Assembly: GCA_029907715.1 (NCBI GenBank)
Contig: JARYLI010000001.1
Location: forward strand, 124,001-188,000
Reading direction: 5' to 3'
DNA from: Methanothrix sp.
GTDB taxonomy: Archaea > Halobacteriota > Methanosarcinia > Methanotrichales > Methanotrichaceae
Length of the DNA stretch: 64,000 bases
Within the stretch, counting starts at the first letter, position 1; every line of letters starts with the position of its first letter. The notes beneath the pieces are model-generated. The model worked only from the letters and a program-made list of their open reading frames with translations. It was not told the DNA's origin and searched no databases. The position numbers and the translations under genes were made by a program. Shown one piece after another: positions 35,968-44,029 of this stretch.

Positions 35968-36725
35968 GAGATCTGCTCTTCGCAGTTAGGTCCGGCTTCG
36001 GCTTCCTCTCCACGATACCAGTTGGCATATCAATGGAGGGGATCGAGGCCCTGATGAGGCATGTCTACATCTTTCCAATCATCGGGCTCTCCCTGGGCCT
36101 GATCTTCGCAGCAGTGGCGTATCTCCTCGGCCTATTCCTGCCCCCGGATATCAACGCGATCTGCATAATGATCGCGATATACTGGGTCTGTGGAATAAAT
36201 CACATAGACGGCCTCGCAGACTTCGGCGATGGTGTGACCGCGCACGGGAGCCCTGAGAAGAAGATAAAGGCCATGAAGGACGTGAACCTCGGATCTGGAG
36301 GGGCTGTGTTCGTGATACTGGTTCTCCTCGCGCTCTTCTCAGCGATCAGATCCATGGATCATGTGCTTCTTCCAGCTGCTCTTGTCGTCTCAGAGATTTC
36401 AGCAAAGCAGTCCATGCTGGCGTTTGCAGCGTTCACAGAGCCGTTTAAGGCAGGCCTGGGCCAGATCATGATAGAGAGGACCGGGAAGAGGGAGTTCCTC
36501 ACAGGGCTTATCATCTCCTCAACCGCATCAGCTCTCCTCCTGAAGACAGCAGGAGTGATCATGCTGATGCTCTCCATACTATCCGCACTCCATCTGGCGC
36601 GCGTCTCAAGGAGAAACTTCGGCGGTGGATCGGGCGATGGCATAGGCGCATCGAATGAGATTGGAAGGGCAACAGCGCTCTGCGCAGCCCTCGTGCTGGG
36701 GGTGACGGGCTGGACTGTGTGGTGA
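35964..36725 (+). CDS. cobS: Cobalamin synthase CobS (probable CTG start)
   Basis: About 253 residues, integral membrane. It joins alpha-ribazole (phosphate) to adenosylcobinamide-GDP. The conserved motif FGFLSTIPV occurs upstream of the first ATG (36033), so the true N terminus is earlier; NHIDGLADFGDGVTAHGS is the family's DxxxDG active-site region. No ATG, GTG or TTG is available in frame. The reading LRDLLFAVRSGFGFLSTIPV starts with CTG at 35964 and overlaps the cobZ stop as CTGA, exactly like ATGA overlaps elsewhere in this operon, with GGCGGGAT upstream. Six or so hydrophobic segments are visible. Confidence 0.88.
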   Translation: MRDLLFAVRSGFGFLSTIPVGISMEGIEALMRHVYIFPIIGLSLGLIFAAVAYLLGLFLPPDINAICIMIAIYWVCGINHIDGLADFGDGVTAHGSPEKKIKAMKDVNLGSGGAVFVILVLLALFSAIRSMDHVLLPAALVVSEISAKQSMLAFAAFTEPFKAGLGQIMIERTGKREFLTGLIISSTASALLLKTAGVIMLMLSILSALHLARVSRRNFGGGSGDGIGASNEIGRATALCAALVLGVTGWTVW

Positions 36726-37327
36726 TGGCCGGAGGCAGGGGCACCCGGCTCGGAATGGGCGAGAAGCCGATGGTCCGTCTCTTCGGAAAACCGCTGATCG
36801 ATTACGTCGTCTCCGCCATAAAACCACTGATCAGGAGGATGATCGTGGCCACGACCAGCGCCACACCGGAGACGAGAATATGGTCTCTGGGGAAGGATTT
36901 GGAGGTCACAGAGACCTCTGGCTCAGGCTACATCCCCGATATGATCGAGGCTGTTGAAAGATCGGGGATATATGGACCTGTGATGGTGATAATGGCGGAT
37001 CTTCCCCTCATCACAGAGGAGATCATAAGAGAGGTAATTGATGTATACAGATCCAGACCGGAGCCTGCGCTCTCCGTCCATACCCCTCTGAGCCTCCACA
37101 GATCCCTCGGCAGACGGCCTGACGTGATCTTCAACTACTGGGGAGAGCTCATAGTGCCGGCAGGCGTGAACATCCTCAGGGGATCGAATATCTCAGAGGA
37201 GCAGGAGGATTTCCACCTCATCATGAACAGGATCGAGCTCGCGATCAACATAAATACACCTGAGGATCTCAGGATCTGCGAGAGCATCATCAGAAGACGC
37301 ATGGTATCGCAGGGTGATATGGATTGA
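36719..37327 (+). CDS. cobY: Adenosylcobinamide-phosphate guanylyltransferase CobY
   Basis: 202 residues, nucleotidyltransferase fold. The N terminus MAGGRGTRLGMGEKPMVRLF is the nucleotide-binding signature; MVIMADLPLITEE matches the metal-binding Asp loop. Archaeal CobY is the GTP:adenosylcobinamide-phosphate guanylyltransferase replacing bacterial CobU. GTG 36719, GTG 36722 or ATG 36725 could be the start; all are inside or next to the cobS stop, so translation is coupled. Overlap with the following gene is also four bases. Confidence 0.88.
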   Translation: MVMAGGRGTRLGMGEKPMVRLFGKPLIDYVVSAIKPLIRRMIVATTSATPETRIWSLGKDLEVTETSGSGYIPDMIEAVERSGIYGPVMVIMADLPLITEEIIREVIDVYRSRPEPALSVHTPLSLHRSLGRRPDVIFNYWGELIVPAGVNILRGSNISEEQEDFHLIMNRIELAININTPEDLRICESIIRRRMVSQGDMD

Positions 37328-37689
37328 ACGGGGACATTATCAGCATAGAGGGAGAGGTCTACAGGATCTCAGAGCTTGAGCTTCTAACAGGCGAGAGAAA
37401 CCCGGCGAACGCCAGGGATTACATACTCCTGCTCGCGAAGGTGCTTCAGAACCCGATGAGGCTTCCGGAGCTGCTCAGGGAGTTCTGCACGCTGAGAAAC
37501 ACGCTCAGTGAGCCTGAGAAGGAGGAGCTGCGCATGGCACTCCTCAGGGTGCAGATAGACAGCGAGCTCAGGATGCATGAGGACATCCTGCGCTTCCAGC
37601 AGAGACGGTATGTGGCCCAGGTGATAGAGATACTCATCTTCAAGGAGCTTCTGCTAGCTCCCAGGGAGATCGAGGGCGATTTTGAGTGA
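37324..37689 (+). CDS. Hypothetical protein at the end of the cob operon
   Basis: 121 residues, largely helical. It opens with NGDIISIEGEVYRISELELL, then runs as charged helices (ARDYILLLAKVLQNPMRL, LRVQIDSELRMHEDILRF) to an acidic C terminus. No Cys, no membrane segment and no motif that I recognise. The TTG start at 37324 overlaps the cobY stop (TTGA). Placement suggests a role linked to cobalamin genes, but this is inference from position only. An element C copy follows downstream. Confidence 0.7.
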   Translation: MNGDIISIEGEVYRISELELLTGERNPANARDYILLLAKVLQNPMRLPELLREFCTLRNTLSEPEKEELRMALLRVQIDSELRMHEDILRFQQRRYVAQVIEILIFKELLLAPREIEGDFE

Positions 37690-37792
37690 CTGCGAGACTC
37701 CATGTGGAACATGCCGCGGTTCGCTGAAACCAGTCCGTGCCTGAGGATCGCTTTCAGTGCGGCTTGGAGTGCTGTGTTGAATAATGTTTGAA

Positions 37793-37916
37793 CGCTCTTA
37801 TCCATCTGATGACTTGCCCAAAGAGACACCGCTCCTGCTCTGCCCTCCTTCCGGGGGAATGATCGCGTTCAGCAACCTCCAAGCATGACCCACAAGTTGT
37901 TGAATGCATAAGAGCG
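37793..37916 (+). repeat. Element C copy 4 with exact 9-bp target duplication
   Basis: 124 bp from CGCTCTTATCC to CATAAGAGCG, flanked on both sides by ATGTTTGAA (37784-37792 and 37917-37925). This is the clearest evidence in the window that element C inserts by transposition. The remainder of the 37690-38124 gap has no gene. Confidence 0.92.
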
Positions 37917-38124
37917 ATGTTTGAAATCTGATAGCAGAGACCCAGTTCATACAAATTGCAATTATAGTAAAACCGATGGCCATCGACCTTTTAGGTATCA
38001 ATTATTCAACACAGCAGCTTGGATAGCCCTGGAGAGCAGATGCGCAGCTCCGCTCTGATGCGCGCTGGCGCAATGCACATCCTCCCTGAGAGAACGTTTT
38101 TCATCCAGATGTTTATCTGAAATC

Positions 38125-38886
38125 ATGAGCCAGTTTGTTTTAACGCCAGCGGCTGGAAAGCGTCTGATCGCAAGGGCTGTGGCCGCGCATCCTGCGGTCC
38201 GTGAGGCGATGCGATCTGGCACAGTGGTTATCATCGCAGGCACCACCAACGGTTACGTGGCTGAGGAGCTGCTGGAGCTGATCGGACAGAGGGAGGGTTT
38301 CTCGAGGCACAGATTCTTCAGGGGCATCACGCTTCCTCCATGGATGAAGACCAGCGAGACGGGCAGGCTTCCGGATGAACGCGACTTCCCCGGGGATGTG
38401 ATAATAAGAGAAGGAGAATGGAGGAGAGGTCTGACGCTCTTCGATGTGGTCGATGATCTCTCCGAGGGGGATCTGATAATAAAAGGCGCAAATGCGCTCG
38501 ATCTCCAGCGCAGGCAGGCCGCAGTCCTCGTCGGGCATCCACAGGGCGGGACGATCGTTGCCGCGCTCCAGGCCGCAGTCGGTCGCAGGGTCGGTCTGAT
38601 TGTACCTGTGGGCCTCGAGAAGCGTGTCAGCGCAGACCTCATGGATCTCTCGCGCAGGCTGAACGCACCGGGAGCGAGGGGCCTGCGTCTTCTTCCAGTA
38701 CCGGGCGAGATAATAACGGAGATCGATGCGATACGCATGCTCACAGGCGCAGAGGCAGAGATCATGGCAGCGGGTGGCGTCTGCGGCGCGGAGGGCAGCG
38801 TGTGGATACATCTACAGGGAGATCAGGCTGCCTCAGAGCTCATCAGATCGATATCCTCCGAGCCGGCCTTCGACCTCTGCCCGTAA
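38125..38886 (+). CDS. Conserved hypothetical protein (253 aa)
   Basis: 253 residues, alpha/beta, cytosolic. Visible features: N-terminal KRLIARAVAAHPAV, strand-loop VVIIAGTTNGYVAEELLELI, a central FFRGITLPPWMK, the phosphate-loop-like VGHPQGGTIVAALQAAV, a LIVPVGLEKRV segment, and glycine-rich AAGGVCGAEGSVWIHLQG near the C terminus. The alternating strands and glycine loops suggest a Rossmann-like nucleotide-binding fold. I do not recognise the family. ATG 38125 gives a plausible start. It is followed by the phosphoesterase gene after about 50 bases in the same direction. Confidence 0.8.
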   Translation: MSQFVLTPAAGKRLIARAVAAHPAVREAMRSGTVVIIAGTTNGYVAEELLELIGQREGFSRHRFFRGITLPPWMKTSETGRLPDERDFPGDVIIREGEWRRGLTLFDVVDDLSEGDLIIKGANALDLQRRQAAVLVGHPQGGTIVAALQAAVGRRVGLIVPVGLEKRVSADLMDLSRRLNAPGARGLRLLPVPGEIITEIDAIRMLTGAEAEIMAAGGVCGAEGSVWIHLQGDQAASELIRSISSEPAFDLCP

Positions 38887-38939
38887 AAGTGCGATGCATA
38901 AATTACCTGCAGGGGATCAGGTGCAATGGGTGGGTTCAG

Positions 38940-39671
38940 GTGAGGTTTCTACCGGTCGCAGGAGATGCTGTCCTCATCGCAGAGGGCAAACACAGGGCCA
39001 TGGTGGTTGCGGATGTGCACCTCGGCATCGAGTACGAGCTGTGGCTCGGAGGCGCGAACGTTCCAAGCCAGACCGGAAAACTGCTCGATCGGCTTCGGGG
39101 GATGATCGATGAACACAGACCGGAGAGGCTGGTCGTGCTCGGCGACCTGAAGCACAACGTGCCCAGAACGAGCTGGCAGGAGAGGATCGAGGTGCCAGAT
39201 TTCATCAGGAACCTCTCTGAGCTCGTGGAGGTCACCCTGGTCCCGGGAAATCACGATACCGGTCTCAGGGATCTTGCGCCCGGGGCTGAGGTGTGCGAGC
39301 CTGATGGTGTGGTGATCGATGGCATCGGGTACTTCCACGGCCACACCTGGCCTGACCCGGAGGTGCTCTCATCCAGAGCCCTAATCACAGCGCACCTCCA
39401 TCCATCGGTGAGGCTCGTGGATCCGCTGGGAGCATCGAGGAGCGAGCGGGTCTGGGTGAGGGCATTCTCTGAGGAATACAAGAAAGAGGTTGTGGTCATG
39501 CCTGCCTTCAACCCGCTCTGCGGCAGCCTGCCCCTGAATGAGATGGGCGATGAGAGGGGCCCGCTCATGAAGCTCATCGATCTGAGCCGCTCCAGAATAT
39601 ATCTTCTGGACGGCACTTATCTGGGGAGGCTTGGAGAGATTATAGCAGCTCAGAGATATAAAAGGAGATGA
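38940..39671 (+). CDS. SbcD/Mre11-related metallophosphoesterase
   Basis: About 243 residues. Calcineurin-like metal motifs in order: VVADVHLGIE, VVLGDLKHN, LVPGNHDTG, and then a FHGHTWPD and a TAHLHPS motif. Together they form the two-metal site. Order and length match the archaeal SbcD-related phosphoesterases, whose physiological substrate is unknown. GTG 38940 is preferred as the start of RFLPVAGDAVL, with GGTGGG upstream; the longer frame to 38802 overlaps the preceding gene. It converges with the exported beta-helix gene. Confidence 0.88.
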   Translation: MRFLPVAGDAVLIAEGKHRAMVVADVHLGIEYELWLGGANVPSQTGKLLDRLRGMIDEHRPERLVVLGDLKHNVPRTSWQERIEVPDFIRNLSELVEVTLVPGNHDTGLRDLAPGAEVCEPDGVVIDGIGYFHGHTWPDPEVLSSRALITAHLHPSVRLVDPLGASRSERVWVRAFSEEYKKEVVVMPAFNPLCGSLPLNEMGDERGPLMKLIDLSRSRIYLLDGTYLGRLGEIIAAQRYKRR

Positions 39672-39691
39672 GAAGAGCGAAAGAGTGGCTC

Positions 39692-41020
39692 TTATATGGC
39701 CAGGCCCTTCGCGTACGCAGGCACGCATCCAGAGACCGGCCATACAAACTCGACATCCATGAGCCGTTCATCCCAGGAGCTCAGCGGGAATCTGTCGATG
39801 TTTTTTCTATCCTCGCCGCTCGGTATTTCATATGCACCGCATACCTCCTGGCAGATGTGATCGCTGTAGTAGTTGCCCTCGCTGCCGCTGTCCCACATGT
39901 TCTTCCCGTAGTACACTGAGCTGTCCAGAGCACTCTGCCTGTTGTCGATCATCGCGTTGTGATAAAGCGTGTTGTCCGTGCTGTACATGTCCAGGTGTAT
40001 GCCCACCCCATTCATCACCACACAGTTTCCAAGGATGGTGTTGTTTTCAGAGCTGGATATGTCTATACCCACTGCGTTGCCGCGCACACTGTTCCCGATA
40101 ACCACGTTATCCTTTGATCCCTTGATCCTCACGCCGGCGACGTGGTTGCTGCTCACGTTATTCTTGTGAACCGTGTTGCACCTGCTCTCGTCTGAGATGA
40201 TGATGCCATCCTCCGCGCTGTTGTGGACTGTGTTGCCTGAGATCAGATTGTTTGTCGCGCGCTCCGTTTTTATCCCGAAACCGTTTCCCCTGAGGATGTT
40301 TCCTGTGATATTGTTCTCGTAGGACTCGATGACCTCTATGCCGCACTCTCCGCTCCCATGGATGGTATTGCCCTCCACAACATTACCGCTGGACATGTTC
40401 AGAATCTCTATTCCAGCACCACGGCTCATGGACACGTTGTTCCCGGCGATCAGGTTGCTGGAGCCCTCGATCTCCACCCCGTCATGGAGGTTCTCCAGAA
40501 TCGCATTGCCCTCCAGTACGTTATCAGCACCATGTACTATGATGCCACAATCATCATTTGCATCGATTCTGTTCCACCGTACCGTGTTGTTGCTTCCCCA
40601 TATCTCGATACCCACTAGGCCGTTTCTGGTGATGCTGCTGTTGACGATGCTGCTGCCGGAGCCAGTTATCACGATCCCAGATCCTGTACACCCGCTCACA
40701 TTGCAGCCATCTATCCGGCTGCCGTTTGAGCTGAGGATTATTCCGGAACCGCGGATTGTGATGCCGCTCAGGAGCACGCCATCCGCAAGTATCCTGATCC
40801 CGCCTTCGATTACCGCGCCCTCTTGACCTGTGATGCACACGGTTTTATTGACTGCCAGGCTCTCGCTGTATATTCCTGGCTGGAGATAAATGGTGTCTCC
40901 ATCAGATGCGGAATCGAGCGCATCTCCCAGAGACCCGGTGGGCTGAACCTCGATATCTGCAGCACTGGCGGGGAGAGCAGGCTGCAGAGCGAGCATCATG
41001 ATGAGCATGAGGAACCTCAT
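39692..41020 (-). CDS. Exported right-handed beta-helix protein (NosD-like)
   Basis: 442 residues. Signal peptide (MRFLMLIMMLALQPALPASA), then a Pro-Tyr-rich start typical of NosD repeats (SLGDALDSASDGDTIYLQPG) and about a dozen parallel beta-helix turns with the N-x-I/V-x-G-N pattern (for example NTIHGSGECGIEVIES, NTVHNSAEDGIIISDE). The C terminus has a Trp/Cys-rich cap (GKNMWDSGSEGNYYSDH). Such proteins bind or cleave polysaccharides or decorate the surface; catalytic residues cannot be assigned. It follows the pentapeptide-repeat gene by four bases, so both are probably co-expressed. Confidence 0.88.
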   Translation of the reverse strand: MRFLMLIMMLALQPALPASAADIEVQPTGSLGDALDSASDGDTIYLQPGIYSESLAVNKTVCITGQEGAVIEGGIRILADGVLLSGITIRGSGIILSSNGSRIDGCNVSGCTGSGIVITGSGSSIVNSSITRNGLVGIEIWGSNNTVRWNRIDANDDCGIIVHGADNVLEGNAILENLHDGVEIEGSSNLIAGNNVSMSRGAGIEILNMSSGNVVEGNTIHGSGECGIEVIESYENNITGNILRGNGFGIKTERATNNLISGNTVHNSAEDGIIISDESRCNTVHKNNVSSNHVAGVRIKGSKDNVVIGNSVRGNAVGIDISSSENNTILGNCVVMNGVGIHLDMYSTDNTLYHNAMIDNRQSALDSSVYYGKNMWDSGSEGNYYSDHICQEVCGAYEIPSGEDRKNIDRFPLSSWDERLMDVEFVWPVSGCVPAYAKGLAI

Positions 41021-41024
41021 GATC

Positions 41025-42140
41025 TCACCCGCTCAGGTCTGACTTCAGGCGATCGTCCAGAGAAGCACCATCGAGGTTGGCCTTTTTGAGCGACCTCAGC
41101 GTGAACTCGTCGTACTCAATGTTGCGCAGGCTCGCCCCACTCAGATCCACGTTCGTCATCTCGACCATGTGCATTGTCACATCATTCAGCGCCGCCCCTG
41201 CCAGGTTTGAGTTTGTGAGAAAGACCGTGTCCATCTTTGCCTTCCTCATCTTCACTCCATGCATATCGATGCCTCTGAGATCCAGGTTGAAGAGCGATGT
41301 TTTGTACAGGTTCGCGCCGCTCAGGTTCACTCCCGTCGTCTTCACAGAATCCAGCACCACCTCTGAGACGTCCGCACCTGCCAGGTTGGCCCCGCTGAGA
41401 TCTGCGTAGCGCATCTTGCAGCTGCTCAGGTCCGCACCTCTCAGATCCGCCTCTGTGAGGTCCGCATAATCCAGGCTGGCGCTCCTCAGGTTTGCGCCGG
41501 TCATTCTCGCCCTCATCATGTATGATCGGGTCAGGTCAGAGCCGCTGAGATCCGTGCCCGTCAGATTCGCTCCGTATAGCTCAGCCCTGGAGAACTGGCT
41601 GTTACTGAATCTGCCACTGCTCATGTCAGCCCAGCTCAGATGAGCACCGACAAAGTTCGCATGGCTCAGCGATGCACCGGAGAAGGCCGCGCCTGTCAGA
41701 TCCGTGCGGAAGAACCTCGTGCTCGTCATCTCAGCATCCTTCAGAGATGCATCATCCATCATGGCCTCTGTGCAGTCTGCCATCGTCAGATTTGCGCTGA
41801 TGAGACTCGCACCGCTCAGCCGCGCGTTCCTCAGCTTCGCCCTCGATAGATCTGTGCCGTTGAGGTTCGCGCCGCTGAGATCCGCCATGCTCAGATCCGC
41901 GCCCGCCAGCGACGCGCCCTCAAGGTTTGCATTCACAAGCCATGCGGACCTCAGATATGCTCCACTCAGGTTTGCACCCCTGAGATCCGCGCCCGTCAGG
42001 TCCGACTGATTGAGATGTGCTCCGCTGAGATCCCAACCGCGCATCTCTGAGAAGCGAAGATCGGATCTATCACAGATATCCAGTGGATATGCGGTGCTCA
42101 CCAAAATTGTAAAAATTATTATTTTATAACATGGATTCAT
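41025..42140 (-). CDS. Exported pentapeptide-repeat protein
   Basis: 371 residues. A signal peptide (NPCYKIIIFTILVSTAYPL) precedes an almost uninterrupted run of A(D/N)LxG pentapeptides from about residue 45 to 365, including ADLRGANLSGAYLRSAWLVN-type coils. These form a right-handed quadrilateral beta-helix. Sixty or so consecutive repeats give a rod of about 15 full coils. Function is unknown; DNA mimicry, known in cytosolic members, is unlikely for an exported one. ATG 42140 follows GGAGGT. It heads a three-gene minus-strand run together with the beta-helix gene. Confidence 0.92.
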   Translation of the reverse strand: MNPCYKIIIFTILVSTAYPLDICDRSDLRFSEMRGWDLSGAHLNQSDLTGADLRGANLSGAYLRSAWLVNANLEGASLAGADLSMADLSGANLNGTDLSRAKLRNARLSGASLISANLTMADCTEAMMDDASLKDAEMTSTRFFRTDLTGAAFSGASLSHANFVGAHLSWADMSSGRFSNSQFSRAELYGANLTGTDLSGSDLTRSYMMRARMTGANLRSASLDYADLTEADLRGADLSSCKMRYADLSGANLAGADVSEVVLDSVKTTGVNLSGANLYKTSLFNLDLRGIDMHGVKMRKAKMDTVFLTNSNLAGAALNDVTMHMVEMTNVDLSGASLRNIEYDEFTLRSLKKANLDGASLDDRLKSDLSG

Positions 42141-42202
42141 GGTACCTCCTGGGCGCAGGTATGATATCCGGCCGCTTAAGGCAGGTTTGTGACACCATCA
42201 AA

Positions 42203-42883
42203 TCAGGCATACCTCCACTTTGGGTTCAGAGAATCGAGGTACTTTATGTCGGAGAAGCTGTACGGCGCTTTATAGTAGCTGCTGTCTGTAACAACTCCGT
42301 AGTAGCTGTCGACTGCAAGCCATCTGTCGATGTTATCAGGATCTTCAACGATTATCCACAGATGTCCCTGGTTCTCAAACCCGCTCGGGTCGTACATGTA
42401 TCTTATGTTATACCCGAACTCTGTATAAAGATTTGCCAGCTTCTGGGACCCGTCGTAGCACATTCCCAGAGGGGTCACAGGAAACATCGTAAGCCTGCTC
42501 ACAGATTTGACGAACTCCTGATTGGTTGTCATGTTGTAAGATCTGTCCTTCTGGATCTCTGCTATGGGTATCACCTGCATGATTCCTGTGCTCTTCGGCT
42601 GCTCCATCCAGAGATCCGCCAGTCTGGGAGCCCCTCCGTTGGGCGTGAGGTAAACGACCTTACCGCTGGGAAGTCTGACAGTCACATATGACCTCTCAGG
42701 GGTCGCATCGTATCCATGTGAGACGAGAAAGAACGCGAGGTCCTGCACTGTTATGCCGATATCCTCATAGCTGGAGATCAGCAGCCAAAGATCGTTGACA
42801 TCATCGGCGGACGAATGGCCGATGCTCAGCACGATCAGCAAAAAGATACATATAGCCCGGCTGCTGAGCGGCATCTCGGCCAT
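42203..42883 (-). CDS. Exported transglutaminase-like protein
   Basis: About 226 residues after choosing the ATG at 42883. A signal peptide (AICIFLLIVLSIGHSSA) leads to a mature domain with the order Cys (MCYDGSQKLANLYTEFGYN), His (NQGHLWIIVED) and Asp (WLAVDSYYG), matching the Cys-His-Asp triad of transglutaminase-like proteases. It may act on proteins or cell-surface peptides outside the cell; activity is inferred. The start could also be ATG 42874 or 42913. It is next to the pentapeptide-repeat and beta-helix genes, forming a surface-protein cluster. Confidence 0.8.
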   Translation of the reverse strand: MAEMPLSSRAICIFLLIVLSIGHSSADDVNDLWLLISSYEDIGITVQDLAFFLVSHGYDATPERSYVTVRLPSGKVVYLTPNGGAPRLADLWMEQPKSTGIMQVIPIAEIQKDRSYNMTTNQEFVKSVSRLTMFPVTPLGMCYDGSQKLANLYTEFGYNIRYMYDPSGFENQGHLWIIVEDPDNIDRWLAVDSYYGVVTDSSYYKAPYSFSDIKYLDSLNPKWRYA

Positions 42884-43314
42884 CCCATAATAGCGTCGAT
42901 GGCCTGTATACATATCTTTCGTCCCGACGCTGCTTCACCCATTTGAATTGCAGGTCATCCTGCTCCTCGCTGTTATTGAGGTCGTGTACCTGTATCATTG
43001 AAATCGGCACGCTCAACCCATCCAGATTTGTGGAATCCCCTCTATGCAGTCGTAGATTTCAGCAGAATCCATCAAGTGGTTCGAGCTGGTCATGTACCTG
43101 TATCATTGAGATCATCCGCATCGTCTCGGACCCACGCAGCATTCCGCCAGTACACGCTGAATTCTGACAGCCTGTTCGCTATTCGAGCAGATGACCCTCG
43201 AGCTCACGACCGCTCTTGGCCGCCTGGCTGTGCTCTGCGCCTCCATTTTGGCACGATGTTACCACAACCTCAACAATCGCAACCTTTAATATAGCACGGG
43301 TCGACCAGCTGGCG
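42884..43314. other. Gap with a 25-bp direct repeat
   Basis: No gene is supported. The 25-mer unit GTCGTGTACCTGTATCATTG (first 20 bases) at 42981-43005 recurs with two changes at 43089-43113, 108 bases further. The TATA box for the TFS gene is at the right end. Confidence 0.6.
43284..43293 (+). promoter_or_regulatory. TATA box for the TFS gene
   Basis: CTTTAATATA lies 22-31 bases before the ATG at 43315, predicting a leaderless or nearly leaderless transcript. Confidence 0.6.
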
Positions 43315-43623
43315 ATGGAGTTCTGTCCAGCGTGTAAGAGCATGATGATCCCCAGAGATGGGATGATGGTATGCAGAAAGTGCGGGATGAAGATACCGAA
43401 GAGCTCGAACAACCCGATAGTCTCAGTGACAAACAAGCTCGAGAGGTCTGTGCCCGTGCTTGAGCAGGAATCTGCAGGCCTGCCGACAACAAAAGCGAAG
43501 TGCCCGGAGTGCGGGAACGATACCGCCTACTGGTGGCTCAGGCAGCTGAGAGCCGCTGATGAGTCTGAGGTCCGCTTCTTCAGATGCACAAAGTGTGGAA
43601 ATACGTGGAGAGAGTATGACTGA
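43315..43623 (+). CDS. tfs: Transcription factor S (TFIIS-like)
   Basis: 102 residues, normal TFS length. The N-terminal zinc ribbon has MEFCPACKSMM and CRKCG. The C-terminal ribbon has KCPECGNDTAYWWLRQLRAA, then the catalytic acidic pair in RAADESEVRFFRC and a final CGNTWREYD. TFS enters the RNA polymerase funnel and stimulates transcript cleavage in arrested complexes. The Asp-Glu dipeptide of the hairpin (ADESE) is intact, so it is probably active. Start at 43315 fits the upstream TATA spacing. Confidence 0.95.
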   Translation: MEFCPACKSMMIPRDGMMVCRKCGMKIPKSSNNPIVSVTNKLERSVPVLEQESAGLPTTKAKCPECGNDTAYWWLRQLRAADESEVRFFRCTKCGNTWREYD

Positions 43624-44029
43624 CTCAGCTGCTCCGGCCTAAAGACCAGATAAAGATCAGAGCATGCACTGATGAGAATGCACCGCTGCAACAGGCCGGA
43701 TGACATCGGTCTGCAAGACCCAGCCTCGGGGGCTGCAACCCAAATGCAACACCCAAACTCAAATGCAATTTCAGCTTACGCATGCATCGGATTCAGCGCT
43801 GTATCCACCATACGTAGATACAGCCATTACTTTGCCGCTGCCTGTCGTCGTTTCCATGGAAACCGTCTCTCAGGAGCGGAGCCTTTTACAGGTCGGATGG
43901 CATATCAAAAGAGAATGCAGATCCTGTGGGCGGAGGTTTCCGCTACCACTGCACGCCAGGAGGTCCCGTGATGGATCACATGGAAAACTATATTAAATAC
44001 TAGATACTTTCTTTTCTGGAGGCGCTAGG
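43624..44029. other. Gap between tfs and pcn
   Basis: About 405 bases. Two overlapping frames (43672-43996) lack any family resemblance. The right end holds the PCNA promoter. Confidence 0.5.
43988..43999 (+). promoter_or_regulatory. TATA box for pcn
   Basis: CTATATTAAATA lies about 31-42 bases before the PCNA ATG. Confidence 0.6.

Noticed and set aside
42981-43113. CRISPR array
   Set aside because: Only two units, 108 bases apart and with differences; no further repeats or cas genes in the window.
43672-43996. Two overlapping frames between tfs and pcn
   Set aside because: No family resemblance, no clear ribosome-binding site.
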